Shown piece by piece: positions 52,038-59,628 of a stretch of 64,000 bases of DNA (position 1 is its first letter; every line of letters begins with the position of its first letter). Below the pieces are notes generated by a model that searched no databases, was not told the origin of the DNA, and saw nothing but the letters and a program-made list of their open reading frames with translations. This DNA comes from Halobacillus litoralis. Lineage in GTDB: Bacteria > Bacillota > Bacilli > Bacillales > Halobacillaceae. Location of the stretch: NCBI RefSeq assembly GCF_009856445.1, contig NZ_WMFA01000002.1, positions 974,529-1,038,528 on the forward strand, in the 5' to 3' direction. Made by a program: the position numbers and the translations under genes.

Positions 52038-53093
52038 TCAGCTATGGTCTTTCCATGTCTCCTTAAGTACACGAAGCCAATTTTTATAGGCAATCTTCTC
52101 AATGTCTTCCCTGCTCAATCCTTCTTTTTTCAATAGCTCAAGGATTTTCGGAACACCCGTCACATCTTTAAGAGCGGAAGGTATCCGAGTACCATCAAAA
52201 TCTGAACCCAAAGCGACGTGGTCCATTCCGATACGATCGATTATATAATGGATATGTTTCGTAATGTCAGACAAAGAAGCTCCCTCGTTATTCCCACCAT
52301 CTTCTGTCACCATATTAGGATTGATACTATAGGTGACTCCGACCAATCCCTTCGAATCCCCGATCGCATCGATTTGTTTGTCAGTCAGGTTCCTGGTGAC
52401 TGGACATATTTGGTGAGCATTGGAATGAGTCGCTACAAGCGGAGCATCACTGATGGAGGCGACGTCCCAAAATCCTTTTTCATTCAAGTGGGAGAGATCG
52501 ATCATAATCCCTAATCGGTTACACTCGCGGATCAGGTTTTTCCCGGCATCGGTAAGACCTGGCCCTGTATCTGGAGAAGAAGGGAAACGATACGGAACAC
52601 CCTCTCCAAATGCATTCGCTCTGCTCCATACAGGACCGACGGAACGCAGGCCAGCTTCATAGAAGACAGAGAGTGCATGCAAGTCTTCATCGATTCCCTC
52701 TGCCCCCTCGATATGTAAAATGCCGGCCATGTATTCTCCTGCGATCGCCCTTTCTAAATCCCCGATGGTACGTGCTGCTTTAAATTTCCCACCGGATTCT
52801 GCTTCCATTTTTAAGAAGCGGGCCATCATTTTATGGGTGTACATGCAAGCATAGGGATAAGACAACGGTCTCGGAAATGGTTTTTCGTAACCCTTCTCGG
52901 TTTTGTAGGCGACAGGAAGTGGATCCGTGTCAGGGTTCGGACAAAATACAGCGTAGAAGCCTGCGGCCATTCCAGAACGATTCCCCTTTGGCCAGTCGAT
53001 ATGTCCTTCTTTCGTACCTGTAAAAAAGGGTTTCACTCCATCTTCAAAGTTCATCATCGTATCATTATGTCCATCTATGAATGGCACCTTCAT
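52038..53093 (-). CDS. Membrane-type dipeptidase (peptidase M19)
   Basis: A 351-residue zinc-dependent dipeptidase of the M19 (renal dipeptidase) family, cytoplasmic here since no signal or anchor is present. The metal-site motifs are MKVPFIDGHNDTMMNF (HxD), GILHIEGAEGIDEDL (bridging Glu), VATHSNAHQICPVTRNL (His) and HVALGSDFDGTRI (Asp). It cleaves dipeptides, some with D-residues at the C-terminal side. The AGGAGGAG site is well placed. Not part of the conserved synteny. Confidence 0.92.
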   Translation of the reverse strand: MKVPFIDGHNDTMMNFEDGVKPFFTGTKEGHIDWPKGNRSGMAAGFYAVFCPNPDTDPLPVAYKTEKGYEKPFPRPLSYPYACMYTHKMMARFLKMEAESGGKFKAARTIGDLERAIAGEYMAGILHIEGAEGIDEDLHALSVFYEAGLRSVGPVWSRANAFGEGVPYRFPSSPDTGPGLTDAGKNLIRECNRLGIMIDLSHLNEKGFWDVASISDAPLVATHSNAHQICPVTRNLTDKQIDAIGDSKGLVGVTYSINPNMVTEDGGNNEGASLSDITKHIHYIIDRIGMDHVALGSDFDGTRIPSALKDVTGVPKILELLKKEGLSREDIEKIAYKNWLRVLKETWKDHS

Positions 53094-53158
53094 CTACTTC
53101 TCCTCCTTTAAAATCATCATTTTGCTCCTCCCAATTTCGGAAGACGTAATTTCGAGAT

Positions 53159-53342
53159 AATAAGGTTTCGTTTACCTAATTGAGAAACAGGGGTGGTTGG
53201 GAAGCCGCTCGCTTTCCTGCGGGGATGACGGAGAGCCTCCTCGAGCTCCGATCTGTGGGGGCTCTCCAGCCCATCCATTCCCGCGGGAGGCTCCTAGCTT
53301 CCCAATCACCCCATTCCGTATAAATAGAGAAACGAACCTTAT
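53159..53342. repeat. Inverted-repeat element, subtype with GGGTGGTTGGGAAGC arms
   Basis: ATAAGGTTTCGTTT at the left pairs with AAACGAACCTTAT at the right (one-base indel). Inside, GGGGTGGTTGGGAAGC (about 53190-53205) pairs with GCTTCCCAATCACCCC (15 of 16). The centre is a GC-rich palindromic core with CCGCGGGAGG and CTTTCCTGCGGGG, shared with the element at 18611. It has no coding capacity. Probably the same repeat superfamily as the elements at 18.6 and 53.5 kb but a different subtype. Confidence 0.75.
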
Positions 53343-53476
53343 ACCAAGAAAGAGGATTTGCCTGTCTTCCATCCCAATTGGAAAAAGAGATAAAACGCTT
53401 TATATATAGCCTTCAAATCCAAAAGATCGACAGAAGTCTATATTTTTCAAGTTTCGCTGTAAGCAAAACATATGAT

Positions 53477-53602
53477 TTCAGAAGTTGTTTCGAGAATACT
53501 TTTTTAAGGGGCGGAGGGGAATGGGGAGACTCCCGCGGAAAGCGACTCATTCCCCTCCGCCCCACACACTCCCTGACCATCTCGAAACTGAGCCTTCAAC
53601 AA
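53477..53602. repeat. Second copy of the 18.6-kb-type inverted-repeat element
   Basis: The right end reads CATCTCGAAACTGAGCCTTC, nearly identical to the 24-bp terminal arm at 18738. The left arm is eroded (GAAGTTGTTTCGAGA). A perfect 16-bp inner inverted repeat, GGGGCGGAGGGGAATG (53508-53523) against 53548-53563, brackets GGGAGACTCCCGCGGAAAGC. It lies about 135 bases after the other element, upstream of the M3 peptidase. Confidence 0.8.
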
Positions 53603-53738
53603 TCCTGCAATAATTTGAATATCGAATTTTGACAATGCACCATGCGTCGGGAATAGGAGTTGTCGTCCGTCTTGAGGATGATGAAGATTTTTCCAAAGTC
53701 TATTACACTAATACTATCAAAACCATAGGAGGAATCAT

Positions 53739-55520
53739 ATGAAGAACACGGTTATGAAACAATGGGATTTGGAGCGTCTTTTTCCTGACGGGCTGGAAGA
53801 TGTCCTGCTCAGAAAGAATGAACAAACGGAAGCTCTTCGTGAGCAGTTAGAGAAATCACAAGTTCCTGATAACTTTAAAGATTTCCTGGTGATAGTCGAG
53901 GAAATGCAAAAGCTTTACTCCGACGTTTTTTCCATCGATGAATACGCAATCTGCCTATCCTCTCAAAATATGCAGGATCGCAATGGACACGAACTCATGG
54001 ATCGAAGTCAACGATTAAAAGCAAAGATGGAAACTCTGATGCTCGCATTCAACCAGTATATCGCAGCAATCAGCGAACCTACTTGGAATGAGTGGCTACA
54101 AGCTGAGGAACTGGCTGAAGTCCGCACTTCTTTAATGGAACGTAGAAAACAAGTGAAAGACCGATTAGCGCCTCAATTGGAACAGGCCATCCATACGTTA
54201 TCCTTGAACGGATTCGAAGGATGGGAAGACCTATTCGAGCACGAATTCGCGAATCTCCGTGTACCTGCGGAAGAAGATGGTGAAAGAACGGAACTTTCTT
54301 TTGATATGGCTTTCATGAAGGCGATGTTATCCAAGGATCGTTCTGTCAGGTCTAGCATAGCTGCGTCCCTCATTGAGGTCTGCCAACAGAATCAGGATCG
54401 TTTCGCCCTTATTTTTAACCACTTCTCCGGTTTCCGGAATGACTTATATGAGCTGAGAGGCTGGCACAACCCTCTGAAAGAAATGTATGAGCAGAACAGA
54501 ATTCCGGAAGCCGCTGTCAGTACCATGATGAAAGCTCTGCATGAGCATAAGGATCTTTTGTATCGATTCTTAAAAAGAAAAGCCCAGATCGAGAACATCA
54601 CAAAACCGGACTGGTATGATTTATATGCACCTTCTTTCACCGCTAAGACAACACTTACATATGAAAAAGCAACGGACATTGTGGTCAAGCAATTTTCTCA
54701 ATACAGCCGGAAACTCGGAGACTTCGCCAAACAAGCTTTCCATGATGGCTGGGTAGATGCTGAGCCTCACGAAAACAAACGTCACGGTGCCTTTTGTGCC
54801 TCGTTTCCCCATGCAAAAGAAAGCCGGGTGCTCCTTTCCTTCCAAGGAACCTATCAGGATGTCGTGACCCTGGCGCATGAACTTGGACATGCTTATCACA
54901 ATACATTGCTGCATGAACAACCCGGATTTGCCCAGAGTGCAGGAACAGGGCTTGCGGAAACAGCCTCCACGTTCGCAGAGAACCTCGTTTTGGACGCTGC
55001 TATTGATCTTGCTGATACAGAAGAAGATGCCCTTTCCCTGCTGGAAATGAAAATTATCAACGGACTGAAATACACCACGTACATCCCGGCAAAATTTGAA
55101 TTTGAAAAGAATTTTTATGAGAAGCGGAAACAAGGAAAGCTTTCCTCATCGGAGATCACCGGGTTGATGGAAGCAAAAGAGCGGGAATGGTTCGGAGATC
55201 ATCTGGAGCATGTGAATGCTTATAACTGGATGAGTATCCCTCACTTTTATGATACTGAAAAAGCGTTTTATAACCTTCCCTACACGATCGGCTATCTGTT
55301 CAGTAATGGCATATACGCCCAGTATAAAGAAACGCCTGCGTCATTTCCTGAGAAGTACGATGAGCTCTTAAGTCACTCGGGAGATCTGCCGATGGATGAA
55401 CTTTGTTCAGGCTTTCTTGGTCAAGATCTGACAAAGCAGGAATTTTGGAACGCGTCTTTCCGGCCATTGCAGGAGGCCATAGAAGAATACATCAGGAGAA
55501 CAGAAAGCTATCTATCGTAA
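53739..55520 (+). CDS. Oligoendopeptidase F-type M3 metallopeptidase
   Basis: A 593-residue cytoplasmic zinc peptidase. The active site VVTLAHELGHAYHNTLLHEQ (HExxH) is followed by the third ligand in GLAETASTFAENLVLD. An N-terminal helical PepF domain covers about 1-180. It cleaves small oligopeptides. It begins with a strong GGAGGA site and is not cotranscribed with neighbours: the upstream region holds the repeats described, and a terminator at 55673 follows. Confidence 0.92.
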   Translation: MKNTVMKQWDLERLFPDGLEDVLLRKNEQTEALREQLEKSQVPDNFKDFLVIVEEMQKLYSDVFSIDEYAICLSSQNMQDRNGHELMDRSQRLKAKMETLMLAFNQYIAAISEPTWNEWLQAEELAEVRTSLMERRKQVKDRLAPQLEQAIHTLSLNGFEGWEDLFEHEFANLRVPAEEDGERTELSFDMAFMKAMLSKDRSVRSSIAASLIEVCQQNQDRFALIFNHFSGFRNDLYELRGWHNPLKEMYEQNRIPEAAVSTMMKALHEHKDLLYRFLKRKAQIENITKPDWYDLYAPSFTAKTTLTYEKATDIVVKQFSQYSRKLGDFAKQAFHDGWVDAEPHENKRHGAFCASFPHAKESRVLLSFQGTYQDVVTLAHELGHAYHNTLLHEQPGFAQSAGTGLAETASTFAENLVLDAAIDLADTEEDALSLLEMKIINGLKYTTYIPAKFEFEKNFYEKRKQGKLSSSEITGLMEAKEREWFGDHLEHVNAYNWMSIPHFYDTEKAFYNLPYTIGYLFSNGIYAQYKETPASFPEKYDELLSHSGDLPMDELCSGFLGQDLTKQEFWNASFRPLQEAIEEYIRRTESYLS

Positions 55521-55571
55521 AAGGGTGTTCCACTAACATTTAAGATGCATACTGTAATAAAAACGGAAAGT

Positions 55572-55622
55572 CACCGATAAAAGGGTAAAACGTATGGATA
55601 AATGAACAAAACCCACCGATAA
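55572..55622 (+). repeat. Second 21-bp-period array, three units
   Basis: GATAA starts at 55576, 55597 and 55618, exactly 21 bp apart, with cores TCACCGATAAA, TATGGATAAAT and CCACCGATAAG. It matches the six-unit array at 42086-42195 in core, period and intergenic position, but on the opposite strand. It lies between the M3 peptidase stop and the convergent terminator. Confidence 0.8.
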
Positions 55623-55672
55623 GAGTGCACAGAATGACAGAGGCAGTTCAATATTCTAATGAAAACATAGAT

Positions 55673-55714
55673 AAAGAAGCGGCCCAGGTGCAAACGCCAC
55701 CGGCCGCTTCTTTA
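55673..55714. terminator. Bidirectional terminator before the DinB gene
   Basis: AAAGAAGCGGCC pairs with GGCCGCTTCTTT, extended by GGTG/CACC around CAAAC-type loop. T-rich flanks on both strands. Confidence 0.85.
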
Positions 55715-55752
55715 ATTCTATAGGATTATCATCATGAAACAGGTTATTATTC

Positions 55753-56274
55753 TTATAGTTTTATTTTTTGTTTCTTCGAACGGATCATTGCACGGATCTG
55801 TCCGCGATGGCTGATTTCATCTTCCATGACGTGGAACCATAAGTAATAGGGATTGTACTTCACTCCGTTCGGCCAGGAACGTTCCTCAAACAGCCAATCA
55901 TCGTCTTTTTCTTTCAAGTATTCAAGTGTCATATCTCTCGTCGTCTCGAGGAGATCCAAATAATCATCCACCGGTATAGAATGGAATTTTGCGCGGGCCT
56001 TGTCCCCCAGTTCAAGTGCCGCTCCCCATTCTTCTTCATCAGCCGTTAAATCACGGTTTTCAAAACTGATGATCTGATGGACAAACTCAATCGCTGCCAT
56101 ATGGGAGAGAAGCATACCAATGGAGTTTCCACCGGTTTCGCACTCATCAAGTTCTTCCTGCGTGAGGTCCGCTACTTCCTGGATCGTCACCGCACGTACG
56201 TGTTCAAGCATACATACGAGTTCCCCGATCTTTTCAGAAAAACCTTTTTCTGATTGAACTTGATAAGAAATCAT
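55753..56274 (-). CDS. DinB-superfamily protein
   Basis: A 173-residue four-helix-bundle protein of the DinB/YfiT family. The conserved metal-type histidines are in GMLLSHMAAIEFVHQI, LWFHVMEDEISHRGQIRAMI (HxxxEISHRGQ). Such proteins are often bacillithiol-dependent transferases or of unknown activity; none can be assigned. The start has AGGAGG upstream. Single gene. Confidence 0.87.
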   Translation of the reverse strand: MISYQVQSEKGFSEKIGELVCMLEHVRAVTIQEVADLTQEELDECETGGNSIGMLLSHMAAIEFVHQIISFENRDLTADEEEWGAALELGDKARAKFHSIPVDDYLDLLETTRDMTLEYLKEKDDDWLFEERSWPNGVKYNPYYLWFHVMEDEISHRGQIRAMIRSKKQKIKL

Positions 56275-56530
56275 AAAAACTTCCTCCTCTTCTTTTTTAC
56301 ATATTTTCAGGTATTGAGCCCGAATTCCTTATATTTTTACAGGCTCATTATACATATTCGACACCTTTATGCCTGAACCTTCTTCAAAACGTTGACGCCC
56401 TCGAATATTGTAGATATTTTTGTTGTTTAATCTTGATGAAATGACGGTATATGCTAAGTATGAACAAAGCGGTGATGTCTGTTCGTCAAAAATATGCTGG
56501 CCCCATTAAATTCTGAGGAGGAAACTAAAG
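56275..56530. other. Region upstream of the 33-residue small gene
   Basis: Divergent region between the DinB gene and the small ORF. A promoter candidate reads TTGATG, about 16 bases, then TAAGTA (near 56434-56460) on the plus strand. Otherwise no feature was seen. Confidence 0.35.
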
Positions 56531-56632
56531 ATGAACATCAAAGTGGGCATTTGGAACAAGTTGACAAACCAGGACAAGATGATTCTATTAAAAGCCGTAA
56601 GCCAACATTCTCTTACAAAAAAATCAGCGTAA
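56531..56632 (+). CDS. Small protein of 33 residues
   Basis: A 33-codon frame with a very strong ribosome site (GAGGAGGAAACTAAAG before ATG). It starts MNIKVGIWNKLTNQDKMILL and ends with a basic KKSA tail. No family is recognised; it has no membrane segment and could be a small regulatory or phosphatase-type peptide. A promoter candidate lies 75-100 bases upstream and an intrinsic terminator 87 bases after the stop (56719-56746), so it forms a complete single-gene unit between the DinB and glycosyltransferase genes. Confidence 0.55.
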   Translation: MNIKVGIWNKLTNQDKMILLKAVSQHSLTKKSA

Positions 56633-56715
56633 CTATACACAGCCTTCCACGATACTCTCTTCATCCCATCGCCATACTTTCCAACACATCCCGGAAGCAG
56701 CCTCTATATTCTTCT

Positions 56716-56746
56716 GACAAAACCTGCGCAGGCAGGTTTTTTGTCG
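56716..56746 (+). terminator. Terminator of the small-protein transcript
   Basis: GACAAAACCTGC pairs with GCAGGTTTTTTGTC around GCAG, with a T run inside the 3' arm. It lies 87 bases after the small ORF stop. Confidence 0.75.
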
Positions 56747-56879
56747 TTCTCTTCTTTTGTCAATTTCACGTAAAGTTGTTTTCCTTTCTTCCTTCTCCTG
56801 CATAAACCCTTTTTTCTGCGAATAGATAAGTACCGAAGGACAAGGTCGCAGCGCTTTTTGCTTAAAGGGGGAACGGAAG

Positions 56880-58022
56880 ATGAAAGTGGCCATTTTCACA
56901 GATACGTATGTACCACAAGTCAATGGAGTCGCTCGTACATTAAAACGGTGGACGGGATACCTCGAACAGAAACGCATCCCCTACAGGGTTTATGCGCCTG
57001 ACTTAAAAAGTAAAGAAGAGTACGCCGATCACATCCATAGATTTAACAGCGTCCCTTTCTGGCTTTACCCGGAATGCCGTCTGGCTCTCCCTAATTTGAT
57101 GAAAATCAAAAGAGACCTTGAAGCATTCCAACCGCACCTGATTCATATCGCCACTCCCTTCAACCTGGGCCTCGCCGGGCTGCATCTTGGCAAGAAGATG
57201 GACATTCCACTCGTGGGTTCTTATCATACGCACTTCGATCAATATTTAGACTATTACAAATTGTCTTTCCTCTCCCCTTTTGTCTGGAAATATATGCAGT
57301 GGTTTCATCAGTCCTTCAAAAAAACCTTTGTTCCTTCCCTTCATACGAAAAAAGAATTGGAGCGGCAAGGGCTCGATAATCTCGGACTGTGGCAGAGGGG
57401 TGTGGACCATCAGCTCTATTCTCCCATTTATAAGAGTGAGGATGTGAGAAAACATTTCTCGATCGACGCGCCCATTCTATTAACCTATGTCGGACGACTC
57501 GCACCTGAGAAGGGGCTGGACACCCTCATGAAAGTGGCCAAAAACCTCCCTCATAGAATGAATGAAAACATTCACTGGCTCATTGTGGGCGACGGACCTT
57601 TAAGAAATCATCTTCACTCCATCGCTCCTGAAAACATGACGTTCACAGGTTTTCAGGATGGAGAGATGCTTGCTCGCATCTATGCAACTTCTACGCTATT
57701 CGTTTTCCCTTCAGCTACTGAGACGTTCGGTAATGTCGTCCTCGAATCCCTATCCTCCGGAACACCTGTGGTGGCAGCGAATGCCGGTGGTGTAAAAGAA
57801 ATCGTAAGCCATGGAAATACAGGGGTGTTATGCATCCCAAATGATATCCATTCGTTCACTCAAGGAATCACGGAACTACTATCAGACCCGGAACGACTGG
57901 ATACTATGAGGAAACAGGCGCGGCAGGAAGCCTTAGGCAGGTCATGGGATGAAATCTTTGAACAACTACTCAACGATTACAAAGATGTGATTGGCGAAAT
58001 GAAGCTCGCCTCTTTCGCTTAG
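56880..58022 (+). CDS. GT4-family glycosyltransferase
   Basis: A 380-residue GT-B fold retaining transferase. N-terminal acceptor domain with IFTDTYVPQVNGVARTLKRW and PLVGSYHTHFDQYLDYYKLS; the donor site in the C-terminal half has LTYVGRLAPEKGLDTLMKVA and the E-x7-E motif SATETFGNVVLESLSSGTPV. Closest in type to bacterial alpha-mannosyl/glucuronosyl glycolipid synthases. It is followed after 12-18 bases by UDP-glucose dehydrogenase, so a UDP-glucuronate donor is a reasonable inference. Acceptor unknown (lipid likely). Confidence 0.88.
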   Translation: MKVAIFTDTYVPQVNGVARTLKRWTGYLEQKRIPYRVYAPDLKSKEEYADHIHRFNSVPFWLYPECRLALPNLMKIKRDLEAFQPHLIHIATPFNLGLAGLHLGKKMDIPLVGSYHTHFDQYLDYYKLSFLSPFVWKYMQWFHQSFKKTFVPSLHTKKELERQGLDNLGLWQRGVDHQLYSPIYKSEDVRKHFSIDAPILLTYVGRLAPEKGLDTLMKVAKNLPHRMNENIHWLIVGDGPLRNHLHSIAPENMTFTGFQDGEMLARIYATSTLFVFPSATETFGNVVLESLSSGTPVVAANAGGVKEIVSHGNTGVLCIPNDIHSFTQGITELLSDPERLDTMRKQARQEALGRSWDEIFEQLLNDYKDVIGEMKLASFA

Positions 58023-58040
58023 AGACAGGAGAAGATGAAT

Positions 58041-59357
58041 ATGAGAAAAATCGCGGTTATCGGCACAGGATACGTCGGTCTGGTCACAGGAACCTGTCTT
58101 GCGAGTCTGGGTCATGAAGTCACCTGTGTGGATATTGATGAAAAAAGAATATCCACTCTCCAAGATGGAACGTGCCCTATCCACGAGCCCGGTCTCTCTT
58201 CTTTGATGCAATCCAACCTTAACGAAAAGCGGCTGCAATTCACTTCTAAACTAAGAAAAGCTGTCCAGCATGCAGAAGCCATTTTCATTGCCGTCGGCAC
58301 CCCGGAAAATAATGACGGGTCGGCTGACCTTTCTTATGTAAAGACCGCTGTCAAAGACCTCTCACTTTCTATCAACGACGAGACGATTGTCGTCATTAAA
58401 AGTACGGTCCCCCCTGGAACCAATGACAAAGTCCGTTCCTGGATGCACTTCCATGCTGGGCGGAGGTTCCGAGTCGTAACGAATCCAGAATTTTTGAGAG
58501 AAGGATCGGCTCTCCATGATTTCTTTTATGGGGACCGTATCGTCATCGGCTCTAAAGAAACAAAAGCTGCACAATTCCTTGAAGACCTTTACAGCAGCAT
58601 GAAAACACCCCGACTGCATACGGATCCCTTAAGTGCGGAAATGATCAAATATGCGTCCAATGCTTTTTTAGCTGCAAAAATCAGCTTCATCAATGAAATA
58701 TCTTCAATCTGCGAAGAGTTAGGAGCAGACATCGAGCAAGTAGCCCAGGGGATGGGGATGGACCGGCGCATAGGGGAACAATTCCTCCGGGCAGGAATCG
58801 GATTCGGAGGGTCCTGTTTTCCTAAAGACACGAAAGCTCTCGTCCAGGTCGCCAAAGAAACCGGACATTCCTTCAAGCTTCTGTCTACAGTCATGGATGT
58901 GAACGAAAGGCAGAAGAATCTCCTGATTGAAAAAGCTTTAAAACGTTATGGCAGCTTAAAAGGTAAGACTGTAGCGGTCCTTGGCCTTTCTTTTAAACCG
59001 AATACCGATGATATTCGTGAATCTCCCGCTCTTTCGATCATTCAACATCTTCAGGAACTGGGGGCCGTCCCCATCGCTTATGATCCTGTGGTCAGGAGCA
59101 TCCCCTTCTGTCCTGTCGTTGATAGCATCCATGAGGTTTTAACAGGGGCTGATTTTGCGATGATCTGTACAGAGTGGCCTTCTATTAGTGACTTATCTTT
59201 GGAAGTGTACGAAAACACAATGAAGGAAGCCGTCATATTTGATGGGCGTAATTGCTATACACGGGAAGACCTCGAAGGGAGAAACATTGAGTACCATTCC
59301 GTAGGACGTCCTTCATATAAAGGAACCCGGTCAAACAAGCCGTCCTCCAGGCTTTAA
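58041..59357 (+). CDS. ugd: UDP-glucose 6-dehydrogenase
   Basis: A 438-residue NAD-dependent enzyme oxidising UDP-glucose to UDP-glucuronate. It shows the Rossmann start KIAVIGTGYVGLVTGTCLAS, the catalytic-Cys segment GIGFGGSCFPKDTKAL (Cys in GGSCFPKD), and FLREGSALHDFFYGDRIVIG. The ATG at 58041 is used because AGGAG is then 9 bases upstream; an ATG at 58035 is only 3 bases from it. It is the second gene of a two-gene unit with the glycosyltransferase and ends at a strong terminator. Confidence 0.95.
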   Translation: MRKIAVIGTGYVGLVTGTCLASLGHEVTCVDIDEKRISTLQDGTCPIHEPGLSSLMQSNLNEKRLQFTSKLRKAVQHAEAIFIAVGTPENNDGSADLSYVKTAVKDLSLSINDETIVVIKSTVPPGTNDKVRSWMHFHAGRRFRVVTNPEFLREGSALHDFFYGDRIVIGSKETKAAQFLEDLYSSMKTPRLHTDPLSAEMIKYASNAFLAAKISFINEISSICEELGADIEQVAQGMGMDRRIGEQFLRAGIGFGGSCFPKDTKALVQVAKETGHSFKLLSTVMDVNERQKNLLIEKALKRYGSLKGKTVAVLGLSFKPNTDDIRESPALSIIQHLQELGAVPIAYDPVVRSIPFCPVVDSIHEVLTGADFAMICTEWPSISDLSLEVYENTMKEAVIFDGRNCYTREDLEGRNIEYHSVGRPSYKGTRSNKPSSRL

Positions 59358-59404
59358 GCTTTGTTGTGCCCTACTCTTGAATCTTCTGTCTCCTTGCCTG
59401 TTTA

Positions 59405-59456
59405 TAAAAAAGTAGAACCACGATGCATCATCCATGCATCGTGGTTCTACTTTTTC
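59405..59456. terminator. Strong bidirectional terminator after ugd
   Basis: AAAGTAGAACCACGATGCAT pairs with its complement around a CATC-type loop (stem about 20 bp), with T run on the plus strand and A run (T on minus) at the other side. Confidence 0.95.
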
Positions 59457-59524
59457 CGATTGACAGGATGATGGAAAAGGATCAAACATTCTATCCATCC
59501 TAATAAGATTAAAAAACAACCATC

Positions 59525-59554
59525 TAGTTTACATAATATAAAACAAGTAAACTG
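59525..59554. promoter_or_regulatory. Dyad upstream of the MFS exporter
   Basis: AGTTTAC (59526-59532) and GTAAACT (59547-59553) form a perfect 7-bp inverted repeat 14 bases apart, about 75 bases before the MFS start. Possible TetR/MarR-type operator; no regulator gene is adjacent. Confidence 0.4.
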
Positions 59555-59628
59555 AGTTGGATGAGTTGTCCTCCGATCCCGCCGAGGAGTATAATGGTAT
59601 ATTAGTTGATTCATAGGAGGACGACATT

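Noticed and set aside
56494..56805. 103-codon plus-strand frame over the small-protein unit
   Set aside because: It overlaps the better-supported 33-codon frame and runs through the terminator at 56716-56746; its ATG has no ribosome site.
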